Origin: Clostridia bacterium
GTDB lineage: Bacteria; Bacillota; Clostridia; Oscillospirales; CAG-272
Length of the DNA: 49,797 nt
Reading direction: 5' to 3'
NCBI GenBank assembly: GCA_017517035.1
Contig: JAFXAN010000031.1
Coordinates: 1 to 49,797 of the forward strand
A program made the translations under genes and the position numbers. Shown here piece after piece: positions 43,824 to 49,797 of the stretch; position 1 is the stretch's first letter; every line of letters begins with the position of its first letter. The notes under the pieces are model-generated. The model did not search any database, was not told where the DNA came from, and was given only the letters and a program-made list of their open reading frames with translations.

Positions 43824-45698
43824 TTATCCGAGCAATTTATGATAATAATAAACAGGAATCGCAGACCATCCATGGCACAGACTTCCCGCACCGCCAAAAT
43901 CTTTATATCCTTCCTCTGTTTCCCAAAAAGATGTTGCACCCTCTTCCAGCATCCTGCCCCAACGCATATCTATATCCGAAAGTATCTCATCTCTATAGCC
44001 TTCTTTATCAACAGAAAGCAAAGCATCATACTCAAAGCAGCGCATACTGAGGGTAAGAGTTATTCGGTCTTTACAGCTTTTAAGCAAGCCTATGAGGTCT
44101 TTTGCCCTGTCACTCCCGATAACGCCTGTTATAATACATAGATAATTTCCAAGCTCTGTAATGAGCGGGGCATCCTTTCCCAGAACAAAAAGCCCAATAT
44201 CTTTATCGTAAAAATATCGGTAAATACTTTCTTTAAGCTTCTCTGCCCTTTCCTCAAACAGATTTTCCTTTTGAAGACGAGTCGATATCAGGCTCATGGA
44301 CTGAAGAGCTTTAAGATATAAAGCATTCAAAATAAGATTGAATCTGTTTTTTCCTCCGCCGGAAAGTCCCGTTTTCCACTCATAGAAATTCCAATAGATA
44401 TCTCCCTCAAATTCCTCAAGCAAACCATCACATATGCGTTCATCAAACCTTCCGATCAGCTCCAGAAGCCTTCCGTAGATAGATTCAACAAAATCCGCAT
44501 CTCCCGAATATTCAAGATATTCAAGCACCTGAGTAAAATAATGCAATGAGAAAGAAGGTATCGTCAGTTCAGCATCGCAGGGAGCACAGATCGGTAAAAT
44601 CCCGCCGCAAGGGCTTGATCTTGCAAAAAGAGCCAGGCTCGCTTTTGCAAAATCATATTCCCCAAAAGCATAATAAGTGCAAAGCATTTGATTTCTGCTA
44701 TCCATTGTATATAAAGCTTGCTCTCGCCATGGGCAGTCTTCATAATGCTCATGCATACAAAGAGTAAGGGTCCTCACCGCTGTTTGATAAATCCTTTGAC
44801 GAAGCGGATCTCCCGTGTCGAAAGGAATCTCCTCCAGCGGATAATCCGTTGGCAGCAATTGAAGCCCGATGACCGAAAACGGCACATCACATTCAATCAC
44901 CACATATCGGCATCCCAAGCGTCGAAAAGCATTATAAAAACTGTTTTTTCCCTTCTTGGCAATATAGCTGAAGCTGAAGTCACGGCTTTCTATGATTCGA
45001 CAGACATCTCCGTTCACCAAATGCTCACCATAGGAGATGGTCAAGGCGCACTTTTCTCTGCAATCAACAGAAAAGCTCAAAAAGCCCACCGCTTCTTTAC
45101 CGAAATCATAAAGATATCGCCTTTTACTTTCAGAACATATCAAATACCCATCCATTGCTTCGCCCATTATAAGCTTTTTTATGGGACGCATCGCCACGGG
45201 ATAAGCTCTTTCGACAGATACAGAGCTTGTAAAAATCGGCTCATCCTTTGTTGCATCATATTCAAATCCGTAGCCAAGCTGCAGAGTGATATTTTTACAG
45301 TATCCTCGTCTATAATGCGGCTCATATGCAGAAAGAATACTCTCATCGCTCTTTGCCGCCTGCTTTCCGTCGACCATAAGCTCAAAAAGCAGACCTGCCT
45401 TACCAACGCTATAAGAGTAATTAGATTCTCCATAATACCAAACCAAAATCTCAATGCGGTTTTTTCCAACCTTCAAGTGCGAAGAGATCCCTATCTCATC
45501 ATAAACGGTATTCTCCTCATAATTGTGATATTGCCCGAAAGAGACAAGCTCTCCATTGATAAGCAAATTATAGTCGCTATCGGCTGAAAGACGGAATATT
45601 GCATCGCCGCCCGCATACTGAAAGTCAAATGCAAACAGAACATATTCATCCTTATCTGCATTTTGGGATTTCCATATCCATTTTGCGTTTTCAAACAT
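43824..45698 (-). CDS. GH78-family (alpha-L-rhamnosidase-like) glycoside hydrolase
   Basis: 624 residues. An N-terminal beta-sandwich (1-270) is followed by an (alpha/alpha)6 barrel with the family segment YEDCPWREQALYTMDSR and a late GATSFWE...SLCHGWSAIPVYYY segment. GH78 enzymes cleave alpha-L-rhamnosides of plant glycosides and pectin; shorter members such as this lack extra binding modules and their true substrate is uncertain. No signal peptide. The start overlaps the SGNH gene by 8 nt with AAGGAG before it. It is last in the rpiB-SGNH-GH78 operon. Confidence 0.87.
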   Translation of the reverse strand: MFENAKWIWKSQNADKDEYVLFAFDFQYAGGDAIFRLSADSDYNLLINGELVSFGQYHNYEENTVYDEIGISSHLKVGKNRIEILVWYYGESNYSYSVGKAGLLFELMVDGKQAAKSDESILSAYEPHYRRGYCKNITLQLGYGFEYDATKDEPIFTSSVSVERAYPVAMRPIKKLIMGEAMDGYLICSESKRRYLYDFGKEAVGFLSFSVDCREKCALTISYGEHLVNGDVCRIIESRDFSFSYIAKKGKNSFYNAFRRLGCRYVVIECDVPFSVIGLQLLPTDYPLEEIPFDTGDPLRQRIYQTAVRTLTLCMHEHYEDCPWREQALYTMDSRNQMLCTYYAFGEYDFAKASLALFARSSPCGGILPICAPCDAELTIPSFSLHYFTQVLEYLEYSGDADFVESIYGRLLELIGRFDERICDGLLEEFEGDIYWNFYEWKTGLSGGGKNRFNLILNALYLKALQSMSLISTRLQKENLFEERAEKLKESIYRYFYDKDIGLFVLGKDAPLITELGNYLCIITGVIGSDRAKDLIGLLKSCKDRITLTLSMRCFEYDALLSVDKEGYRDEILSDIDMRWGRMLEEGATSFWETEEGYKDFGGAGSLCHGWSAIPVYYYHKLLG

Positions 45699-46428
45699 TG
45701 CCTAAAATGCTCCTTAACAATTCATAAGCAAAAATAAAATGCATATCCCTTGTGGGATGGTTGAGCTTATTTGAAAGCAGACGATTCACATCAACCCCAA
45801 ATCCTTCAAGTTTTTTCCAGATAGCATAGCAATCGACAAGAGCGGCACCTGTTTCCTCTGCTACTTGCGCGGCAGTCTTCATATATTCTTCAAAGACACC
45901 TTCCCCCGAAAGCATGGCTAAACGCTGTGCATCGGCTTTTTCTCTATCGGTACGCAAAGAAAAATGCACACTGTCCGTAATATCGTTAGGAGTCATGATA
46001 AGAACATCAGCACCTGCTGTCTGCAGAGTCTTAACAATCGTTTTAAGATTTTCATAATATGTCTTAAGACCTTCACGCCCTGATATACAATCGTTCAGCC
46101 CATAGCAAACCACAACCATATCGGGTCTATAGTCAAGCACATCACGCTGCAGCCGCTCTATCCCGCCGCCAGTGTTATCGCCGCTTATTCCGCTGTTTAT
46201 CACATTCAACTGCGTTGTGGGATATAAGCGTTTTATCATTCTCCCGAAAATTGCGGTATATGAATTTTCTTCATCAAAAACAGGCAAATATCTCTCGCCA
46301 TCAAAATCCACCTCAAAGCACCCGTTTGTAACACTGTCGCCGAGAAAAACTATCGTTGCAGGCTCGTTTTTGTTTGGATCTGAGGCTCTTGCCTTGATTT
46401 TTTCAACAAGCTTATATGCATTTTCCAT
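45691..46428 (-). CDS. SGNH/GDSL-family hydrolase (probable carbohydrate esterase)
   Basis: 245 residues. The SGNH blocks are visible: FLGDSVTNG (Ser nucleophile, block I), GISGDNTGGG (block II Gly), YGLNDC (block III Asn) and a C-terminal block V HPTRDMH with its His. Such enzymes remove acetyl or other acyl groups. No signal peptide. Between an RpiB-like isomerase and a GH78 enzyme in one operon, it may deacylate an imported rhamnose-containing glycoside before cleavage (inference). Confidence 0.87.
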   Translation of the reverse strand: MENAYKLVEKIKARASDPNKNEPATIVFLGDSVTNGCFEVDFDGERYLPVFDEENSYTAIFGRMIKRLYPTTQLNVINSGISGDNTGGGIERLQRDVLDYRPDMVVVCYGLNDCISGREGLKTYYENLKTIVKTLQTAGADVLIMTPNDITDSVHFSLRTDREKADAQRLAMLSGEGVFEEYMKTAAQVAEETGAALVDCYAIWKKLEGFGVDVNRLLSNKLNHPTRDMHFIFAYELLRSILGNV

Positions 46429-46456
46429 TAAATTTATGCTCCTTATTTCTTAATGC

Positions 46457-47035
46457 TTATTCCGGCTTTTTGTCAAAATCCAGAGTAAGCTCATAATCTC
46501 CGAGTTTGTTCACCTTGAAGCCGTTTTTCTTATATTCCTCATAGTCAAAAGCCTCAAGCTCGTCAATGGCAAGCTTATGAAATTCATAAAAATTATGCCA
46601 CCATTCCCAGCCGCTTCCAAGCTCATTTGAAAGATAAGCATCAGCTATATCAATGGCAGTTTGAGGAGCTACATAAAAAGCTCCCATGGCAAGCACATTG
46701 ACACCGTTTCCCGTTATTGCTCTGATTGCAGCAGGAAGACTCTCAACAACACCCGAATGAACATGAGGGCATTTGCTCGCAGCGATATGAATGCCCATTC
46801 CGGTGCCGCAGAACAGCAAAGCTCGCTCGTAATTCCCCTCCGAGATTTCCGCTCCTACTCGCAGTCCCACACGGTGGAACATAAGATCCGTATCATTCGG
46901 ATCGCTATCCTTTTTCACCCCAAGATCAAGTATCTTCCAGCCTTTTTTTGTCAGATGCTCTACCACTGCTTCTTTAAGAGGAAATCCCGCAAAATCAGCA
47001 CCTACAACCAAATGTTTTTCCTTTACTGTTTTCAT
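46457..47035 (-). CDS. RpiB/LacA/LacB-family sugar-phosphate isomerase
   Basis: 192 residues, longer than classical RpiB (about 150) because of a C-terminal extension from about residue 140. The core is typical: VVGADFAGFPLKEAVVEHL, the segment ALLFCGTGMGIHIAASK with the active-site Cys, and VNVLAMGA. Family members interconvert aldose and ketose phosphates such as ribose 5-phosphate, allose or galactose 6-phosphate. ATG at 47035 follows GGAGGAG by 7 nt; an in-frame start at 47056 precedes that site. It is the first gene of the rpiB-SGNH-GH78 operon. Confidence 0.85.
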   Translation of the reverse strand: MKTVKEKHLVVGADFAGFPLKEAVVEHLTKKGWKILDLGVKKDSDPNDTDLMFHRVGLRVGAEISEGNYERALLFCGTGMGIHIAASKCPHVHSGVVESLPAAIRAITGNGVNVLAMGAFYVAPQTAIDIADAYLSNELGSGWEWWHNFYEFHKLAIDELEAFDYEEYKKNGFKVNKLGDYELTLDFDKKPE

Positions 47036-47111
47036 TCTTTCGCTCCTCCGATTCAATTTTATATAGCTTTCGGCAAATATTGTTTGTTTCGCACATCAAG
47101 CTACCAAGATG

Positions 47112-47141
47112 ATTATACCATGCTCACACAAAATATGTCAA
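47112..47141 (-). promoter_or_regulatory. Promoter of the rpiB-SGNH-GH78 operon
   Basis: Minus strand TTGACA (47136-47141), 18 nt, TATAAT (47112-47117). TTGCGCAA, a short palindrome, lies upstream at 47151-47158. Confidence 0.8.
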
Positions 47142-47243
47142 TAGCATTTGTTGCGCAATTATGTTTTGGCTTTAAAAACGGTAAATCTTAAACGATATAA
47201 ACAAAAAACTCCTTTCGTTGAGGTAAACCCATTATACCGACGT

Positions 47244-47447
47244 GTTGCGCCGTGAAGCACTCGCGAATCGCTCCGCAATTTTCGCTCGCATGAAGCGAAG
47301 CGCACACTAATCTCTCCGTGAGCCGAAGGCTCGCTTCATAGGGCGAAGCCCTGCTTCATGAGTTGCTTCGCAACTCGCTTCATGCACCGTAGGTGCGCTT
47401 CATTCCCAAACAAAAGAGCACTGCTCTCGCAGTGCTCTTTTGTTTGG
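47244..47447. repeat. 204-bp direct repeat, copy 1
   Basis: Gapless match to 49384-49587 with four differences that I can count (98%). It is made of short palindromic units around GAAGC/GCTTC (for example GCGAAGC, GGGCGAAGCCC, GAGTTGCTTCGCAACTC) and ends in an 18-bp stem (CCAAACAAAAGAGCACTG and complement, 47406-47447). It fills much of the gap 47036-47550; the rest is the rpiB promoter, an orphan -10/ribosome site at 47209-47236 and the 30-bp motif at 47465-47494. Confidence 0.92.
47406..47447. terminator. Strong hairpin at the end of repeat copy 1
   Basis: CCAAACAAAAGAGCACTG-CTCTCG-CAGTGCTCTTTTGTTTGG: a perfect 18-bp stem whose arms supply the T-run in both directions. It lies about 100 nt after the TIM-barrel gene stop on the minus strand. 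Confidence 0.7.
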
Positions 47448-47464
47448 GACCGACACTCAAAATG

Positions 47465-47494
47465 GAACCGATCTAAAAACTTGATTTTCTTTAT
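47465..47494. repeat. 30-bp 3'-end motif, copy 1
   Basis: 28 of 30 bases match 48611-48640 (core GATCTAAAAAC, then TGATTTTCTTTAT). It lies 57 nt after the stop of the TIM-barrel gene and 17 bp from the hairpin of repeat copy 1. Confidence 0.75.
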
Positions 47495-47550
47495 ATTTTT
47501 ATGACAAGTCTGATGTTGTCCATGCATTTTCATGCTTTTGCCTTTACATT

Positions 47551-48366
47551 CTAAAGCGACCAAAGATATTCCGCAGCCTTATATGTAAGACTAATAAAAT
47601 CCGTCATTAACCCTTCAGCCATTTTGCCGTGAGCATATTCAATGCTGAACACACCCTGATATCCAATATCTTTGAATGCCGTCATAACTCCTTCCCAATC
47701 AATATCTCCCGTCAGCGGCATCTGATGTGAATCATATCCTGTGTTGTCGTGGATATGCGTGCACTGAATCAAGGAACCAAATTCCCTCACCACATTGGGA
47801 ACATTCTTATTAAATGAGACGTGTGCATGTCCGGAATCCCAACAGCATACAACACTTTCACTGTTGAACGAGGTTATCAAATCAAGCAATTCTTTCGCAT
47901 CCGATGTGTATCGTCTTCTGCCCCTGGACCCATCTTCAAAAACAGTTTCAAAAGCAAGTTTATAACCACATTTTTTTCCATGTTCAACATACTGAAAAAA
48001 CAAATCGTGATTGTAATTAAGTGCTAATTCTGGCGAAAAAGTCATGTTTTCAAAATCAAATTCATCACCGTGTGCCACCATAAATTTTGCTCCCATATAT
48101 GCGGTTGCCTCTGCGCATCTGTCAAGGCATAATTTGTGGCATTCGTTATATTGACCGTAACGATTAAAAGGTGCATGTGTCTGATGTACTTTAAGACCGT
48201 TATCTTCAAAAATCTTCAATGCATCTTTAACTGTATGCTCAAAATTATCCTCCAAAAGATTTGGTGTGTAATCCAACTTTGTAAAACCGGCCTTTGCAAT
48301 GAGTTCGGCCGATTTCTTCAAACCTATGCTCCGTGCAAAAAAATTAATATTGATTCCATAATCCAT
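47551..48366 (-). CDS. Sugar phosphate isomerase/epimerase family TIM-barrel protein
   Basis: 271 residues of the xylose-isomerase-like/AP-endonuclease-2 fold. Putative metal ligands and acid/base residues lie at strand ends: QTHAPFN, VAHGDEFD, FETVFE, CWDSGHAHV, THIHDN and a late FSIEYAHG. Members isomerise or epimerise sugars and inosose-type substrates. ATG at 48366 follows AAGGAGG by 8 nt; the frame stays open for 38 more codons upstream through the promoter, which I discount. It is a single gene between the 204-bp repeats. Confidence 0.85.
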   Translation of the reverse strand: MDYGININFFARSIGLKKSAELIAKAGFTKLDYTPNLLEDNFEHTVKDALKIFEDNGLKVHQTHAPFNRYGQYNECHKLCLDRCAEATAYMGAKFMVAHGDEFDFENMTFSPELALNYNHDLFFQYVEHGKKCGYKLAFETVFEDGSRGRRRYTSDAKELLDLITSFNSESVVCCWDSGHAHVSFNKNVPNVVREFGSLIQCTHIHDNTGYDSHQMPLTGDIDWEGVMTAFKDIGYQGVFSIEYAHGKMAEGLMTDFISLTYKAAEYLWSL

Positions 48367-48433
48367 ACAGAGTTCCTCCTTATAAGGCAAGCCATTCTTA
48401 ATGAATTTCATTGCATTTATCTTACACTTATGT

Positions 48434-48462
48434 ATTATAGCATAAAAGTGGCGAAGCCACAA
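48434..48462 (-). promoter_or_regulatory. Promoter of the TIM-barrel isomerase gene
   Basis: Minus strand TTGTGG (48457-48462), 17 nt, TATAAT (48434-48439). A GTGGC-TTC-GCCAC palindrome overlaps the -35 and could be an operator. Confidence 0.6.
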
Positions 48463-48556
48463 TACCTTTACACTATTCACTATTACTTCCTACTTTCCAA
48501 AAATCCCGAATATTTTTTAGCGAAGAGTAAAAAGTGAAGCGTGAATAGGTAATAAG

Positions 48557-48591
48557 TAAAAATCCCGTTCTCTTTCGTGAACGGGATTTTT
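48557..48591. terminator. Terminator after the HAD hydrolase gene
   Basis: AAAATCCCGTTC-TCTTTCGT-GAACGGGATTTT with A/T runs on both sides; about 50 nt after the stop of the minus-strand gene. Confidence 0.85.
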
Positions 48592-48610
48592 GTCTCTCGT
48601 GCCCGAAAAA

Positions 48611-48640
48611 GAACTGATCTAAAAACCTGATTTTCTTTAT
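48611..48640. repeat. 30-bp 3'-end motif, copy 2
   Basis: 28 of 30 bases match 47465-47494. It touches the stop codon of the HAD gene (48640-48642) and precedes that gene's terminator. Confidence 0.75.
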
Positions 48641-49299
48641 TATTTTATCAATTTTAGAAGCGTTTCTGTCGAATTGATATATTCTGTTGCAATTTCTTTT
48701 ATTTTATCCTGTCCGTAATTAAATTTATCATATATTCCTACGGTAGGCATGCCGATCTTTGCAGCGGTCTCAATAGCGGTAAGTGAATCTTCAAACACCC
48801 ATGTATCTCTTGCTTCAGTGCCTAAGAAATTGACTGCTTCCAGAAAAACATCCGGTTTGTCCTTGCCTTTTCCTATGGCTCCGCAAGAAAACACCTTCAA
48901 AAAATATTTTCCAATATCACAATGTTCTAATGCCACATCAATTAGTTCCGGTGCAGTTGCCGATGCAATACACATTTTAATTCCGTTATTTTTACAGTGT
49001 TCTAAAAACGCCCTTACGCCGTCTTTTAATTCAACACTATTAGCATAAAAATCAATCATAATACGATTCGCTTCTGCCAATAATTCTTCTCCGCTCTCGC
49101 CAAGATTATAGTTGTCATGAATTAACTTCATAGCGTCCTTTAAGGTAAGTGTTCTGACTCTTTTATCATCTTCCGCACTTGGAGTAAAATTTTTATTATT
49201 CAAATAACGCACACCAAAAGTTGACCAAAGCACATCCCAAAGCATTAGCGAATCAACTAATGTTCCGTCTAAATCGAATATTGCTGCATTAATATTCAC
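48640..49299 (-). CDS. HAD-superfamily hydrolase (beta-phosphoglucomutase-like subfamily)
   Basis: 219 residues. Motif I is FDLDGTLVDS (D8 nucleophile, D10), motif II CIASATA, motif III Lys in GKGKDKPD, motif IV FEDSLTAIETA. A helical cap lies at about 20-85. It is likely a small-molecule phosphatase, such as for sugar phosphates, or a phosphomutase. The start is GTG at 49299 after GGTGAT with a short 3-nt gap; no better start fits the family N-terminus. The promoter is at 49322-49350. Confidence 0.9.
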   Translation of the reverse strand: MNINAAIFDLDGTLVDSLMLWDVLWSTFGVRYLNNKNFTPSAEDDKRVRTLTLKDAMKLIHDNYNLGESGEELLAEANRIMIDFYANSVELKDGVRAFLEHCKNNGIKMCIASATAPELIDVALEHCDIGKYFLKVFSCGAIGKGKDKPDVFLEAVNFLGTEARDTWVFEDSLTAIETAAKIGMPTVGIYDKFNYGQDKIKEIATEYINSTETLLKLIK

Positions 49300-49321
49300 G
49301 TTATCACCGACCTTTGAGTAA

Positions 49322-49350
49322 AGTATAGCATAAATTCATAGTTTTGTCAA
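49322..49350 (-). promoter_or_regulatory. Promoter of the HAD hydrolase gene
   Basis: Minus strand TTGACA (49345-49350), 17 nt, TATACT (49322-49327). Repeat copy 2 begins 33 bp upstream. Confidence 0.82.
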
Positions 49351-49383
49351 TGAAGCATTCGCTTCGCGAATATGAAGCGGTGC

Positions 49384-49587
49384 GTTGCGCCGTGAAGCAC
49401 TCGCGAATTGCTCCGCAATTTTCGCTCGCATGAAGCGAAGCGCACACTAATCTCTCCGTGAACCGAAGGCTCGCTTCATAGGGCGAAGCCCTGCTTCATG
49501 AGTTGCTTCGCAACTCGCTTCATGCACCGCAGGTGCGCTTCATTTCCAAACAAAAGAGCACTGCTCTCGCAGTGCTCTTTTGTTTGG
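49384..49587. repeat. 204-bp direct repeat, copy 2, ending at tRNA-Cys
   Basis: 98% identical to 47244-47447 at a constant offset of 2140 bp. Its terminal hairpin (49546-49587) serves as terminator of the tRNA genes: the last three bases are the encoded CCA end of tRNA-Cys. Confidence 0.92.
49546..49587 (-). terminator. Terminator of the tRNA-Gly/tRNA-Cys unit
   Basis: The 18-bp stem of repeat copy 2, starting directly at the 3' end of tRNA-Cys on the minus strand, with TTTTGTTT in its 3' arm. Confidence 0.75.
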
Positions 49588-49658
49588 AGGTGCCACCCGG
49601 AATCGAACCGGGGATAGAGGTGTTGCAGACCTTTGCCTTACCGCTTGGCCATGGCACC
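49585..49658 (-). tRNA. tRNA-Cys (anticodon GCA)
   Basis: 74 nt including an encoded CCA. The acceptor stem GGTGCCA pairs with TGGCACC, discriminator U73 (typical for tRNA-Cys), anticodon loop CTGCAAC with GCA, T-loop GGTTCGATTCC. Its D-arm contains AAGCGGTAAGGC. Confidence 0.97.
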
Positions 49659-49695
49659 GAATATTTAGGGCACGATCAAAGTCGTGCCCATTTTG

Positions 49696-49771
49696 TGGAG
49701 CGGATTACGGGGCTCGAACCCGCCACCTCGACCTTGGCAAGGTCGCGCTCTACCAAATGAGCTAAACCCGC
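49696..49771 (-). tRNA. tRNA-Gly (anticodon GCC)
   Basis: 76 nt including encoded CCA. Acceptor GCGGGTT pairs with AATCCGC (one G-U), discriminator U73, anticodon loop TTGCCAA with GCC, T-loop GGTTCGAGCCC. It lies 37 nt upstream of tRNA-Cys, probably in one transcript that starts outside the window. Confidence 0.97.
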
Positions 49772-49797
49772 ATTTTCTGATTGTCAAAAAAGCTCGG

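Noticed and set aside
44718..45587. 289-codon open frame opposite the GH78 gene
   Set aside because: Shadow frame with no recognisable domain and no ribosome site; the minus-strand GH78 gene is secure. The 2340-3062 and 18139-18834 plus-strand frames were rejected for the same reason.
47244..49587. att sites of an integrative element at tRNA-Cys
   Set aside because: No integrase or recombinase gene lies between the repeats, and only the last bases of the tRNA are shared by copy 1. Kept as a finding on repeats, not called as an element.
49503..49765. Two open frames on the plus strand across the tRNA region
   Set aside because: They are translations of the antisense of tRNA-Cys and tRNA-Gly (peptides such as RNRTGDRGV are a known false-gene pattern).

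Overview
The window looks like a chromosomal segment of an uncultured, low-to-mid-GC, spore-forming anaerobe of the Bacillota, class Clostridia (probably an Oscillospiraceae/Christensenellales-type gut bacterium). Support for this is MecA, a YlbF/YmcA protein inside a miaB-mutS-mutL operon, CwlD and SpoIID-type wall proteins, FeoA/FeoB with a Cys-rich partner, strong GGAGG ribosome sites, and many TTGACA-17-TATAAT promoters. Family-level placement is inference. No prophage, transposase, integrase or CRISPR array was seen.

Layout. (1) 185-5946: a tightly packed minus-strand operon of five genes (Gfo/Idh/MocA oxidoreductase, NAD epimerase, zinc-less MDR dehydrogenase, type I dehydroquinase-like enzyme, quinone-oxidoreductase-like MDR) faces an AraC-type regulator; the shared intergenic region holds two good promoters and a 14-bp palindrome. 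This is the best candidate for an undescribed pathway. (2) 5999-8752: MecA adaptor, a TIGR01212 radical SAM protein and an LRR surface lipoprotein. (3) 8816-12240: GH116 glycosidase plus its LacI-type regulator. (4) 12402-20054: a housekeeping operon miaB-ylbF/ymcA-mutS-mutL-tgt with promoter and terminator. (5) 20182-22592: nudF-like, NusG-II (EetA-like), Gx transporter (EetB-like) and apbE, resembling part of a flavin-dependent electron-transfer locus. (6) 22726-28469: tcdA, a degenerate M23 protein, an Ig-like lipoprotein, cwlD and enolase. (7) 28748-32646: an orphan solute-binding lipoprotein, and an overlapping pair of wall proteins without signal peptides (SpoIID plus three peptidoglycan-binding domains; amidase). 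(8) 32813-36722: mglBAC sugar ABC transporter plus a small membrane protein. (9) 37089-39089: GH127-type beta-L-arabinofuranosidase. (10) 39241-41966: feoA-feoB-Cys-rich small protein with three matching palindromes. (11) 42415-43635: tyrS. (12) 43824-47035: RpiB-like isomerase, SGNH hydrolase and GH78 enzyme in one operon. (13) 47244-49771: two genes (TIM-barrel isomerase, HAD phosphatase) between 204-bp direct repeats, then tRNA-Cys and tRNA-Gly.

Much of the metabolic content is use of plant or host glycans. Three glycoside hydrolases (GH116, GH127, GH78) lack visible signal peptides and so probably act in the cytoplasm on imported oligosaccharides. Mgl-type uptake, sugar isomerases and sugar oxidoreductases accompany them.

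The gaps between genes hold a second layer of structure. Five elements share about 21-bp terminal inverted repeats (starting AAACAGTAATTT) but carry different palindromic cargo. A separate 204-bp repeat ends exactly at the 3' end of tRNA-Cys. Two genes share a 30-bp 3' motif. These repeats, the repurposed dehydroquinase cluster, the M23 protein without zinc ligands and the hairpin over the cwlD ribosome site are the observations I would follow first.
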